NCBI GenBank assembly: GCA_963702175.1
Contig: OY969721.1
Location: 2,294,001-2,358,000, forward strand
Direction of reading: 5' to 3'
Length of the DNA stretch: 64,000 bases
Origin: VRUE01 sp963702175
Lineage (GTDB): Bacteria; Actinomycetota; Thermoleophilia; Solirubrobacterales; 70-9
The notes beneath the pieces are model-generated. The model ran no database searches. It was not told the DNA's origin and worked only from the letters and a program-made list of their open reading frames with translations. This document shows positions 17,569-26,161 of this stretch, in pieces. The position numbers and the translations under genes were made by a program. The first letter of the stretch is position 1; every line of letters starts with the position of its first letter.

Positions 17569-17770
17569 GCACTTCGCCGGCTATCGCTCGCACACGACGA
17601 TGTTGGCCGGCGTCGTCTTCGTCCTCGTCGTCGGGGGCCTCTTTTACCTGGCCGGTCTGCTCCTGGCGATCTGCCTAGCCGCCGGCGCCCTCGCCTTCCT
17701 CGCTGCTTTCCTGCTGCTCAGGCGTGCCTTTCAAAAGGCATCCGGCGGCCTCTCCTTCAAAATCCGCTGA
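17384..17770 (+). CDS. Small membrane protein
   Basis: About 128 residues from a TTG at 17384; another TTG lies at 17375. After a short polar N-terminus (SKQLQADERPPAPWG) come four closely packed hydrophobic segments: around LVVLAGIVVLVIGIIGG, TMLAVGITLGALGGL, TTMLAGVVFVLVVGGLFYLAG and LLAICLAAGALAFLAAFLLL. It ends in a basic tail. It overlaps the previous frame by 185 bp. It has no recognised domain. It converges on the mIHF gene, with 5 bp between stops. Confidence 0.65.
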   Translation: MSKQLQADERPPAPWGAFPLAELVVLAGIVVLVIGIIGGNLTMLAVGITLGALGGLEVSVREHFAGYRSHTTMLAGVVFVLVVGGLFYLAGLLLAICLAAGALAFLAAFLLLRRAFQKASGGLSFKIR

Positions 17771-17775
17771 CGGCG

Positions 17776-18138
17776 TTAGACGAGGACGGTGTCGCGGGTC
17801 TTTGTCGACAGCTCGGTCGAGAGCAGCGCCCGCTGCCGGGGAGTGAGCGTGCCGAGGCGCTTGTTCTCGCTCAGGGAAAGGCCGAGCAGAAACTTGCGAG
17901 CCCGGGTGCGGCCCCAGCGGCGCTGGCTAGTCAGCAGCTCGGCCAGGGTCATGCTCTCCGTTTGCCAGGGACAGGTGCGCACCACCTCCGATACCTCTGT
18001 CTCACCGCGTGCGATCGAGCGCTTGAGCTCCGCCCTCGCAAGTCGGACGCGGTTGGCGCGAGCCAGCGCCTGCATGTGTTGAGGGCCATGAACTGCAGGA
18101 GCGGTCGTCGAAGCAGGGACTATCGAAGCAGCGTCCAC
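17776..18138 (-). CDS. mihF: Actinobacterial-type integration host factor (mIHF-like)
   Basis: A 120-residue nucleoid-associated DNA-binding protein. The core matches the mIHF pattern: a basic first helix ALARANRVRLARAELKRSI, GETEVSEVV, then a helix-two-turn-helix region ELLTSQRRWGRTRARKFLLG, ending TPRQRALLS. I place the start at GTG 18138 because GGGAGGAG lies 5-7 nt upstream; a TTG one codon earlier is possible, and the frame is open to 18252. The usual neighbour gmk is absent, so this may be a second or relocated copy. Role: DNA bending and nucleoid organisation. Confidence 0.82.
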   Translation of the reverse strand: MDAASIVPASTTAPAVHGPQHMQALARANRVRLARAELKRSIARGETEVSEVVRTCPWQTESMTLAELLTSQRRWGRTRARKFLLGLSLSENKRLGTLTPRQRALLSTELSTKTRDTVLV

Positions 18139-18388
18139 CAAGACTCCTCCCTTCGGGGTCGTTTGACTGGGGTATCTCTCATCCGCCGAACCGCGGCGAG
18201 TGCTCAACCTCGTACTGGTGAGCCGAACTCTTACCGATGCCTGCCCCGGCATCCGGTCGGCGAGGCCAAGCTATGCGCTGTCGCGGTGCGGCGTCAACCC
18301 CGCGGTCGCGTCAACCCCGCCGGCGCGTTCGCTAAGAGCAACTTTTTCTCGGGCTTCGCGAGCTACGCCGAGTTGGACAACGCCGAAA

Positions 18389-19648
18389 CTACCCAGAGCG
18401 GGGTAGGTCCGGAAAGTCATCGATGACTTTTCCGATCGTTTCGAGTGCTCGGTCGAGATGGTCGCGTTGGTGCGTCGCCATCAGACTGGTGCGTAGGAGC
18501 GCGCCGCCGGGCGGGACAGCAGGGTGGATCGCCACGTTGGTGTAGACGCCGGCGTCAAAGAGCGCCTTCCACAGCAGCACCGCCTGCCAGTCGTCTCCGA
18601 CGACGACCGGGACGACCGGGGTGGTGGCGACCGCGCCGTCGGGCAGGGTCCCCGGCTCGACCACCTTCAGGCCAAGGGCTCGCAGGCCCTCGCGCAGGTA
18701 CTCGGCATTGCCAAGCAGGGCATCGAACAGCTGCGGCCCCTCGGCGCGGATCACCCGCAGCGCCGCCAGCGCGGCGCCGACCGCGGCCGGGACCGCGGAG
18801 GCGCTGAAGATGAAGGAGCGGGAGGCGATCCGCAGGTACTCGACCACCTCGGCCGCGCCGACAATGAAGCCACCGCAGGAGGCGAGGCTCTTAGAGAAGG
18901 TCCCCATTCGCAGGTCGACCTGGTCCTCGAGCCCGAACAGCTCGCTGGCGCCGGCGCCGCGCGCGCCCAGCACCCCCGCTCCGTGGGCCTCGTCGACCAT
19001 CAGGCGTGCGCCGTGGGCCTGGCAGAGCTCAACGATTCGCGGCAGGTCGCAGACATCGCCCTCCATCGAGAAAACGCCGTCGACGACGACCAGCACGCCG
19101 CCACCGTCTTCCGCGGCACGGCCCAGCATCCGCTCGAGCTTGTCCATGCGGTTATGGCGGAAGGGGCGCAGCTTTGCGCCCGAGAGGCGGCAGCCGTCGA
19201 GGATCGAGGCGTGGTCGCCGGAGTCGCAGATCACCGTGTCGCCGGGCTCGAGCAGCGTTCCGATCGCGCCCAGGTTCGACTGGTAGCCGGTGGTGTAGAC
19301 GATCGCGTCGTCCTCGCCCATCCACTCCGCCAGCTCGCGCTCGAGCTCGACGTGCAGCGGCGTCGTCCCGTTCAACAGGCGCGACCCCGTGACGCCGGTC
19401 CCGTAGGTCTCGAGCGCATCCCGCGCCGCCTGCTTCACCCGCTCGTCACCGGTCAAGCCCAGGTAGTTGTTGGAGCCGAGCATGATTGTCTCGCGCCCCT
19501 CCATCTCAACTACGGGGCCGGCCTGCGAGGTGAGCAGGCGGAAGTAGGGGAGGAGGTCGTGCTCGCGCGCGGCTTCGAGCTGCTCGAGCCGATCGTGCTT
19601 GCGGACCTTCTCGAAGACGTCGACGGCGGCCTTCGCGCTCTCGCCCAT
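18389..19648 (-). CDS. Alpha-oxoamine synthase, serine palmitoyltransferase-like
   Basis: A PLP enzyme that condenses an amino acid with an acyl-CoA. The 419 residues show LGSNNYLGLTGD (~57), GTGVTGSRLLNGTTPLH, the stacking His146 in DSGDHASI, DEAH (219-222) and the Schiff-base Lys253 in MGTFSKSLAS. TFSKS, rather than the KBL/BioF form TLGKA, points to serine palmitoyltransferase, the first step of sphingolipid synthesis (family knowledge). It is divergent, by only 26 bp, from a YghO-like GNAT gene, the fold used by bacterial ceramide synthase. Alternatives are 8-amino-7-oxononanoate synthase or glycine C-acetyltransferase; no biotin or threonine genes are nearby. Confidence 0.8.
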   Translation of the reverse strand: MGESAKAAVDVFEKVRKHDRLEQLEAAREHDLLPYFRLLTSQAGPVVEMEGRETIMLGSNNYLGLTGDERVKQAARDALETYGTGVTGSRLLNGTTPLHVELERELAEWMGEDDAIVYTTGYQSNLGAIGTLLEPGDTVICDSGDHASILDGCRLSGAKLRPFRHNRMDKLERMLGRAAEDGGGVLVVVDGVFSMEGDVCDLPRIVELCQAHGARLMVDEAHGAGVLGARGAGASELFGLEDQVDLRMGTFSKSLASCGGFIVGAAEVVEYLRIASRSFIFSASAVPAAVGAALAALRVIRAEGPQLFDALLGNAEYLREGLRALGLKVVEPGTLPDGAVATTPVVPVVVGDDWQAVLLWKALFDAGVYTNVAIHPAVPPGGALLRTSLMATHQRDHLDRALETIGKVIDDFPDLPRSG

Positions 19649-19674
19649 CGTCGGAAGTGTAGGTTCCGGCCTCG

Positions 19675-20814
19675 ATGGGGCGCATCTCGATCCGGCCGGT
19701 TCGCACGCGGCGCGAGCTGAAGCGCTTCGTCAAAGTCCCCTTCCGGCTCCACCGCGACAGCCCCCAGTGGGTGCCGCCGCTGATCTTCGAGCGGATGGAG
19801 TTCCTCGATCGCAAGGAGAACCCCTACTTTGAGCACGCCGAGGCCGAGTACTTCATCGCCGAACGGGACGGCGAGCCGGTCGGCCGCATCAGCGCCCAGA
19901 TCGATCGGCGCTGGGACGAGTTCCGGGGGGGCAACGACGGGATGTTCGGCTTCCTCGAGATGGTCGACGACCGCGAGGTGGCGGAGGCGCTACTCGAGGC
20001 GGCTGAGAACTGGCTGCGATCGCGCGGGCGTGAGCGCATCCTTGGCCCAATGGACTTCACCACCAACGACGAGCTCGGCATCTTGGTCGAGGGCTACGAG
20101 CTGCGCCCGATGATCCTGCAGCCGTGGCATCCGCCCTACTACCGGGAGCTGCTCGACGACCTCGGCTACGGCAAGGCGATGGACCTGTTGATGTGGTACG
20201 TGGAGCTGGGCGAGCTGAAGGAAGGCGACCAGTTCGCTCCCGAGATCCACGCCGCCGCGACCAAGGCCCTGCGCGAAGAAGGCGTCGTCATCCGCAACAT
20301 GCGAAAGCGGGACATGGCCAACGAGGTGCGCCGCTTCATGGACGTCTACAACGAGGCCTGGGGCGACAACTGGGGCTTTGTCCCGATCACCGATGCCGAG
20401 GTCGAGTTCCAGGCCAAGAACCTGAAGCAGGTGCTGGACGAGAAGTGGGCGTACATGGCCGAGAAGGACGGCGAGGTGGTCGGCGCCGCGCTCACCCTGC
20501 CCGACGTCAACCAGGTGATGGCGAGGATGAACGGGCGCCTGCTTCCGTTCGGCTGGCTGCGATTCCTGCTCGGAAAGCGCAGGATCGACCGGGTCCGGGT
20601 CCTCGCGCTCGGCGTCAAACACGACTTCCGCCACAGCGGCGTCGCCGCGGGCCTCTACCTCAAGCATCTCGAGGCGGCCAGCCCAGACGGGGTCCCCGCC
20701 GCGGAGACCGGCTGGATCCTCGAGACCAACGGGCCGATGAACCGGGCGATGGAAGGGATGGGCGGCAAGATCGTCAAGCGGTATCGCCTCTACGAGAAGG
20801 CGCTGAACGGATGA
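19675..20814 (+). CDS. YghO-like GNAT protein, candidate bacterial ceramide synthase
   Basis: A 379-residue protein with two acyltransferase-like halves. The N-terminal part carries FVKVPFRLHRDSPQWVPPL and RISAQIDRRWDEF; the centre has GPMDFTTNDELGILVEGYE and QPWHPPYYRELLDDLGYGKAMDL; the C-terminal part ends ETNGPMNRAMEGMGGKIVKRYRLYEK. This full-length architecture is that of the YghO family. The bacterial ceramide synthase of Caulobacter belongs to this GNAT-type group (from memory). With the SPT-like gene opposite, N-acylation of a long-chain base is the leading hypothesis; general N-acetyltransfer is the fallback. Confidence 0.75.
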   Translation: MGRISIRPVRTRRELKRFVKVPFRLHRDSPQWVPPLIFERMEFLDRKENPYFEHAEAEYFIAERDGEPVGRISAQIDRRWDEFRGGNDGMFGFLEMVDDREVAEALLEAAENWLRSRGRERILGPMDFTTNDELGILVEGYELRPMILQPWHPPYYRELLDDLGYGKAMDLLMWYVELGELKEGDQFAPEIHAAATKALREEGVVIRNMRKRDMANEVRRFMDVYNEAWGDNWGFVPITDAEVEFQAKNLKQVLDEKWAYMAEKDGEVVGAALTLPDVNQVMARMNGRLLPFGWLRFLLGKRRIDRVRVLALGVKHDFRHSGVAAGLYLKHLEAASPDGVPAAETGWILETNGPMNRAMEGMGGKIVKRYRLYEKALNG

Positions 20815-20899
20815 CTGTCGCGCTCCGCGGGCACGCAAAATGCGGCATCAGCCACCCAGCCCCGTCTTGCCGTTGGGACGCATCGCTACAGTCGGCTGG

Positions 20900-21172
20900 G
20901 TGAGCAATACCGACCTAGAGCCGGTTCGGATTCGCGTCCTTCCCCATGAGAGCCCCGCCCCGCTGGCCGTGCGCAGCGAGGCGAAGACCGCGGCGATCGC
21001 CGCCGCCGGGGGGGTTCTGGCGGGAGCGGCGACGGTGGCTGTCGTGCGGGCTGTGGGCGCGGTAGCCAGCCGCAAGCGGTCCCCACGGCGCCTCTCTCGC
21101 CGGCGCGAGCGGCAGACCAACGTCGTCGCCAGTCGCTCCTTTCTCGTCGACGTCCATCTGCTCGGCCGGTGA
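20900..21172 (+). CDS. Small conserved protein with one membrane segment
   Basis: 90 residues from GTG 20900. The N-terminus is VSNTDLEPVRIRVLPHES, followed by a possible Ala/Val-rich membrane helix (KTAAIAAAGGVLAGAATVAV), an Arg-rich stretch and a conserved-looking end FLVDVHLLGR. I recall similar short proteins in Thermoleophilia but know no function. The stop overlaps the start of the alkA-like gene by 4 bp (GTGA), implying translational coupling. Confidence 0.65.
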   Translation: MSNTDLEPVRIRVLPHESPAPLAVRSEAKTAAIAAAGGVLAGAATVAVVRAVGAVASRKRSPRRLSRRRERQTNVVASRSFLVDVHLLGR

Positions 21173-22227
21173 CGCGGCTCGAGGCAGAGGTCACACCCCC
21201 CTTTCCCTACCGCCTGCCGACCTACGGAAGCGAGGACGGCGCGACACAGGTAGCTGGTGGCGTCGTCTCCCGCTTGCTGCACGTCGAGAATTGCCCAGTC
21301 GTCGTTCGTGCCTGGCATCCCGACTCCGAGCGGGTAGTGCTGCGGGCCGAACCGGTCGATCCCGCAGCGGTCAATGCTCCAAGTCTGAGCTCGGCGTCGC
21401 TCTGCCAGCCAGCTGGCGATGCCCAGCTCGAGATCGCGATCGAGCGGATGCGCTTTGCGCTCGCCGTCGACGACGATCTCTCCGAGTTCCACCGGCGTTT
21501 CCGCAGCGATCCCCTGCTCGGACCGCTGCTGCGCCGGCGCCCTCACTGGCGGCCGCGCCGCGCACTCTGGCCCTGGGAAGCGGTTGCCTGGGCGATCGTC
21601 AAGCAGTTGATCGAGACGGGACGAGCAGCACGGATCCAGCGCCGCATCGTCGGTCGTTGGGGCGCACGGCTGGGCAGCGAGCGCGGTGCCCTGCGCGACG
21701 TGCCCGGCCCAGCGGCGATCGCCGGCCGGGCGCCAGCCGAGCTCGAGTCGATGGGGCTGGCGCTGCGGCGGGCGATCGCCCTGCGGGCTGTCGCCGCCGA
21801 GATCGCTCGCGGTCGCTGCGACCCCGGACAGCGCAGCGCCGACCGCCGCCTGCAGGCAGTGCGCGAGGTCGGCCCTTGGACGGTTCAGTGCCTCGGCCTC
21901 TTTGGCCGCGGCGACCCCGACTCGCTGCCCGCCGGCGACCTCGCCTACATCAAGCTCGTCGGTAACCTCGCCGGCCTCGGCCGGCGGGCGACGGTGGAGG
22001 AGGTCGAGGCCTTCTACGCCCCCTACGCACCGTTTCGCGGACTGGCGGGATTGCTCACGGCTCAAGCGCCCCGCCTCGCCGTCGATAAGGCCAGTGATGG
22101 AGCGTTCTATGCAGGGCGGGAGCTGGCCCGAAAAGAAGGTCGACGAGTTCCTCGATCAGATCTCAGCCGGCGGCGAGGGCTACCGGCGACTGGTCGAGCG
22201 CCTGCCGGCGATCGTCTACACGGCTGA
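21169..22227 (+). CDS. alkA: DNA-3-methyladenine glycosylase II-like (AlkA, HhH-GPD)
   Basis: Removes alkylated bases from DNA as the first step of base excision repair. The N-terminal ~110 residues resemble the AlkA beta domain. WEAVAWAIVKQLIETGRAARIQRRIV begins the helical core near 136, and the helix-hairpin-helix is REVGPWTVQC (232-241). The catalytic Asp257 sits in PAGDLAYIKLVG. After about residue 300 the C-terminus becomes Arg-rich and overlaps the next gene by about 131 bp, so the last 40 residues may not be conserved. The start is GTG at 21169. Confidence 0.85.
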   Translation: MTRLEAEVTPPFPYRLPTYGSEDGATQVAGGVVSRLLHVENCPVVVRAWHPDSERVVLRAEPVDPAAVNAPSLSSASLCQPAGDAQLEIAIERMRFALAVDDDLSEFHRRFRSDPLLGPLLRRRPHWRPRRALWPWEAVAWAIVKQLIETGRAARIQRRIVGRWGARLGSERGALRDVPGPAAIAGRAPAELESMGLALRRAIALRAVAAEIARGRCDPGQRSADRRLQAVREVGPWTVQCLGLFGRGDPDSLPAGDLAYIKLVGNLAGLGRRATVEEVEAFYAPYAPFRGLAGLLTAQAPRLAVDKASDGAFYAGRELARKEGRRVPRSDLSRRRGLPATGRAPAGDRLHG

Positions 22228-24391
22228 GCTCGGAGAGCATGGACGCTGGCGCTACGTCAGCCCCCAGGTGGAGGAGATCCTTGGCTATAGCCAGGAGGAA
22301 TGGCTTGCCGATCCTGGTCTCTGGGCAAAACTGATCCACCCGGACGATCGTGAGCGGGCGCTCGCCCAAGAGACCCGCAGGACGCTCGGAAACCGCAACC
22401 CGCCGCCGGTCGACTACCGGATGGTTACCCGCGCCGGCAAGACGATCTGGATCCTCGACGAGGCCGTGCTCGAGCCCGACGAGCATGGTGTCCCGATTTG
22501 GCACGGCGTCCTCTACGACATCACCGAGCGCAAGGACGCCGAGCAGGAGCTGCAGCGCGCAGCCACCCAGCAGGCTGTGGTGGCACGACTCGGTGGGCGG
22601 GCGCTCCAGGACGGTGATCCCGACGCACTAATGCGGGAGGCGGTCGCGGAGCTGATTCAGATTGACGGCGTCGACGGCGCCGGGGTCTGGGAGGTCGACC
22701 GCGATGGTCGTCGCCTCAAGCTGCGGGCGGGGCTGGAAGACCAGGTCGCAAGTTCGAGCCGCATCTCGGCGGCACGCGACTCGCACGCCGGGGCCGCGCT
22801 CGATTCCGGTCTGCACGTGATCGTCGACGATTGGTCAGCCGAGCGCCGCTTCTCGATGCCCCCGGCGCTGCGGGTCCTGGGGGTTCGCAGCAGCCTTGCC
22901 GTCGTGATCGACGGCAAGCAGCAGCCATTTGGTGTGCTCGACGTCCACTCGACCGAGCCGAATCGCTTCACCCCCCAAGACGTCCACTTCGTCCAGGCGT
23001 CGGCCAACGTGCTCGCCGACGCGATCGAGCGTCATATCGCCGACGAGGCGCTGCGCCACCGGGTCCTGCACGACGCTCTCACCGGCCTGCCCAACCGGCT
23101 CAGCTTCGTCGATACCGTGAGCGAGGCGCTGCGACGCGCCACCTCCTCGGGGTCCCCTGTCGGGATCCTCTTCATCGACCTCGACCACTTCAAGCTGATC
23201 AACGACAGCCTGGGCCACCATGCCGGCGACGAGCTACTGCGCGCCGTCGCCCCGCGTCTCCGCGCCCATCTGCGCCCCGGCGACGTCGTCGCCCGCTTCG
23301 GCGGCGACGAGTTCGGCATCCTCGTCGACCGCCTCGCCGATGAGGACGAGGCCGTCGCGATCGCCGAACGGGTTGCCACGACCTTTGCCGAGCCCTACCC
23401 GATGGACGGTGCCGAGCACTTTGTCACTGCCAGCGTCGGGATCGCGGTCGCCCGACCCGGGGGCGCGGAGCCGGTCGACGCGGAGATGCTGATCCGAGAC
23501 GCCGACGCGGCGATGTACAGGGCGAAGGAACGAGGCCGGGCGCGCTGTGAGGTGTTCGACGCCGAGATGAGGGCGCGGGCGACGCACCGGCTCGAGATCG
23601 AGCGGGAGCTGCGCAACGCGCTGGAGGCCCAGGAGTTGGTGCTGCACTACCAACCGATGGTCTCGCTCGGCAGCGGCGAGGTAACCGGTCTCGAGGCGCT
23701 GGTGCGCTGGCAGCACCCGGAGCGCGGCCTGCTCGATCCGAAGGATTTCGTCTCGATCGCCGAGGACAGCGGCCTGATCGAGCCGATCGGCCGCTGGGTC
23801 CAGGAGAGCGCCAGTCGGCAGGCGCTCGAGTGGCATGAGCAGCGACCCGATCAGCGGCCGCTCGACATCGCCGTCAACCTTTCCGCGCGCCAGGTCGCCC
23901 ACCGCGATCTCGCCGCGACGATCGCCGAGATCCTCGCCCGCACCGGGCTCGACCCTGCCCGTTTAAGGCTGGAGGTCACGGAGAGCGCCCTGGTCGAGGA
24001 GTCCGCCACCGCGATCGCCACGCTCGAGGCCCTCAGCGAGCTCGGCGTAGGCCTCGTCCTCGACGACTTCGGCACCGGCTACTCCTCGCTCGCCTACCTC
24101 AACCGCTTCCCCTTCGACGCGCTAAAGATCGACCGCTCCTTCGTCGACGCGCTCGGCGTCGAACAGGAGCGCACCGCGATCGTCGAGGCGATTATCGGCA
24201 TGGCTCGCGCCCTCTCGCTGGACGTGATCGCCGAGGGGGTCGAGAACGAGGCGCAGCTATCTGAGCTGCGCCGGCTCGGCTGCGATTCTGCCCAGGGACA
24301 CCTCTTCTCGCGGGCCCTGCCGGCGGAGAAGATCTCGACGCTGCTGGGCAGCGGGGTCCTGCGCTACTCGGGGATCGTGCCTGCCAGGTAG
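22097..24391 (+). CDS. PAS-GAF-GGDEF-EAL cyclic-di-GMP turnover protein
   Basis: A 764-residue cytosolic signalling enzyme with no membrane segment. The PAS domain (about 25-130) includes VSPQVEEILGYSQEEWL and ends WHGVLYDITERK. A GAF-type domain lies at about 145-310. The diguanylate cyclase motif GGDEF (402-406) is intact, and so is the phosphodiesterase EAL (533-535), with DDFGTGYSS (~656) and AEGVEN. It could therefore both make and degrade c-di-GMP. The start is ATG 22097 or 22109, inside the alkA end; the frame is open far upstream but that part is an alkA shadow. Its 3' end overlaps the converging thiY-like gene by 28 bp. It is a likely source of ligand for the GEMM riboswitch at 7706. 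Confidence 0.93.
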   Translation: MERSMQGGSWPEKKVDEFLDQISAGGEGYRRLVERLPAIVYTAELGEHGRWRYVSPQVEEILGYSQEEWLADPGLWAKLIHPDDRERALAQETRRTLGNRNPPPVDYRMVTRAGKTIWILDEAVLEPDEHGVPIWHGVLYDITERKDAEQELQRAATQQAVVARLGGRALQDGDPDALMREAVAELIQIDGVDGAGVWEVDRDGRRLKLRAGLEDQVASSSRISAARDSHAGAALDSGLHVIVDDWSAERRFSMPPALRVLGVRSSLAVVIDGKQQPFGVLDVHSTEPNRFTPQDVHFVQASANVLADAIERHIADEALRHRVLHDALTGLPNRLSFVDTVSEALRRATSSGSPVGILFIDLDHFKLINDSLGHHAGDELLRAVAPRLRAHLRPGDVVARFGGDEFGILVDRLADEDEAVAIAERVATTFAEPYPMDGAEHFVTASVGIAVARPGGAEPVDAEMLIRDADAAMYRAKERGRARCEVFDAEMRARATHRLEIERELRNALEAQELVLHYQPMVSLGSGEVTGLEALVRWQHPERGLLDPKDFVSIAEDSGLIEPIGRWVQESASRQALEWHEQRPDQRPLDIAVNLSARQVAHRDLAATIAEILARTGLDPARLRLEVTESALVEESATAIATLEALSELGVGLVLDDFGTGYSSLAYLNRFPFDALKIDRSFVDALGVEQERTAIVEAIIGMARALSLDVIAEGVENEAQLSELRRLGCDSAQGHLFSRALPAEKISTLLGSGVLRYSGIVPAR

Positions 24392-25398
24392 TCGTTGCTG
24401 AGCAGGCTCGACGGCGCCGGCAATGAGTCGATCAACCCGTTGTCCCGCATCCAGGCTATGAAGCGGGCCCATCTGCCTTCGCTCATGAAGCCGAAGGGGC
24501 GTGCTGGGCGGGGTCCTGAGTCTTCTGCGCCCTGCTTGATGTTCAGCAGCGGCAGGGTGGCCGCCACCTCGGCCCGGGTTAGTTTCGGCTCCAGGTCCGG
24601 GTTCGCATCGAGCAGCGCCGCCAGGGCCTCGTTGGGGCGCTCAACGGCTGCGGCCGTACCGCGCGCCAGCGCCGCGATGAAGAGCCGGATCTCCTCCGGG
24701 TCCTCCTCGAGGCGGTCGCGCCGGGCGACCAGCACCAGCTCGTCATAGCGGGGGACGCCCAGCCGGTCGACCGGGGTGACGACCGGATCGAGGCCCCGCA
24801 GGCGCAGGTCTACTCCCTCGACGTTGCGGAAGCCGCCCAACATCGCATCGGCGCGGCCGCCGGCCAGCGCCGGCAGCAGGCCAAAGCCGACATTGACAGT
24901 GCGGACGTCGGACGGCGAGAGACCGGCGCGGGCGAGGATCGTCCGCAGGTAGGCGTCCTGGTAGGGAATGCCGGCGGTGGCGATTGTCTTCCCACGCAGG
25001 CCAGCGATCCCCGCGATCCCGGATTTCTGCAGCCAGATCATCGAGGTCAGGGGCTGGTCGACGAGGGCGGCGACGGCGACGACATCGAGACCCTGCTCAG
25101 CGGCGAGAACCACCTCCGGCTCGTAGGAGATCGCCAGGTCGGTGCGCCCGGCGCCAAGCAGCTTGATCGGCGCTGCCGGGTCGGAGGGGGTGCGGATGGT
25201 GACGTCGAGGCCAGCATCCTCGAAGTAGCCCAGTTTCTGGGCCATGTAGATCCCGGCGTGGTCGGGGTTGGGGTAGAAGTCGAGTGTCAGGCTGAGCGGC
25301 TGGGGTTCACCGCTTACGTCCTCGCTCTTCTCGCCGCAGGCGGCTGGGCCCAAGGCGAGCGCGAGGAGGGCAACGGCGAGCGGGAGGCGGCGTTTCAT
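24364..25398 (-). CDS. thiY: ABC substrate-binding lipoprotein, THI5/NMT1-like (ThiY)
   Basis: A 344-residue lipoprotein (lipobox GPAACGE) with the periplasmic-binding fold of the NMT1/THI5 family. The phrase LTLDFYPNPDHAGIYMAQ matches the start of ThiY-type proteins, which bind formylaminopyrimidine, a thiamine precursor. DLAISYEPEVVLAAEQG and ATAGIPYQDAYLRTIL are other family blocks. The permease and ATPase follow upstream on the same strand in order ATPase-permease-binding protein, with 4-bp overlap and 10-bp spacing. An alkanesulfonate or nitrate substrate is less likely. No TPP riboswitch was seen. Confidence 0.82.
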   Translation of the reverse strand: MKRRLPLAVALLALALGPAACGEKSEDVSGEPQPLSLTLDFYPNPDHAGIYMAQKLGYFEDAGLDVTIRTPSDPAAPIKLLGAGRTDLAISYEPEVVLAAEQGLDVVAVAALVDQPLTSMIWLQKSGIAGIAGLRGKTIATAGIPYQDAYLRTILARAGLSPSDVRTVNVGFGLLPALAGGRADAMLGGFRNVEGVDLRLRGLDPVVTPVDRLGVPRYDELVLVARRDRLEEDPEEIRLFIAALARGTAAAVERPNEALAALLDANPDLEPKLTRAEVAATLPLLNIKQGAEDSGPRPARPFGFMSEGRWARFIAWMRDNGLIDSLPAPSSLLSNDYLAGTIPE

Positions 25399-25408
25399 CT
25401 CCTGCTTT

Positions 25409-26161
25409 CTATCGCCAAGTGACGACGCGACGCTCAGCGAGGGCGAAAAGACCGAACAGCGCGATCGCCATCGCCGAAAGCACAGCGACCGTTGCGAAGA
25501 GTCGTGCTGTCTCCAGATGGGCGTTGTCTTCGCGAATCAAAACGCCAAGCCCGGAGCTCGCGCCTGCCCACTCGGCGAAGACGGCGCCGATCACAGCGAC
25601 CGCTACCGCGATCTTGGCCCCGCTGAAGGCATAGGGCAGTGCCGTCGGCGCCTCCACACGACGCAGGATCTGCCCGCGTGAGGCGTCTAGCGTGCGCATC
25701 ATCTTGATTGCATCGGGATCTACTGAGCGCAGCCCGTCGAGGGTGTTGACGGTGATCGGGAAGAAGCAGATCAGGGCGACGATCGCCAGCTTGGGACCGA
25801 TGCCCCACCCCAAGAGGACGACGAGGATCGGGGCGATGGCCAGGATCGGCACGGCTTGAGAGGCAACGAGTAGAGGGTATGCAGCCCGGCGCAGCGTCTC
25901 GGAGAAATGCATCGCGACAGCGAAGCCGAGGCCGACCGCGAGTGCGCAGCCCATGCCAAGCAGTACCTCTTGCAGCGTCACCCAGGCGTTTTCGGCGAGC
26001 AGCGTACGGTTCTGCCACAGCGCCTCGGCAATTTCGGCGGGGGAGGGTACGAGGAACTCTTCGAGGTTGAGCAGGTTGGCGAGCAGTCCGCTGCTCGCTG
26101 CGACTTGCCAGGAGGCGACGAGACCGGCGACGAGTAGCGTTGGGAGGACCCAGCGGCTCAC
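25409..26161 (-). CDS. thiX: ABC permease, ThiX/SsuC-like
   Basis: A 250-residue BPD-type inner membrane permease with about six helices. The EAA-loop region is LDGLRSVDPDAIKMMRTLDASRGQ followed by LRRVEAPTALPYAFSGAKIA, typical of the taurine/nitrate/thiamine-precursor branch. The start ATG overlaps the stop of the ATPase gene by 4 bp. It forms the membrane channel for the adjacent substrate-binding lipoprotein. Confidence 0.88.
   Translation of the reverse strand: MSRWVLPTLLVAGLVASWQVAASSGLLANLLNLEEFLVPSPAEIAEALWQNRTLLAENAWVTLQEVLLGMGCALAVGLGFAVAMHFSETLRRAAYPLLVASQAVPILAIAPILVVLLGWGIGPKLAIVALICFFPITVNTLDGLRSVDPDAIKMMRTLDASRGQILRRVEAPTALPYAFSGAKIAVAVAVIGAVFAEWAGASSGLGVLIREDNAHLETARLFATVAVLSAMAIALFGLFALAERRVVTWR

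Noticed and set aside
18139..18388. Possible small gene between mIHF and the oxoamine synthase
   Set aside because: Several short frames exist but none has a ribosome site, domain or favourable codon pattern; I see nothing supportable here.
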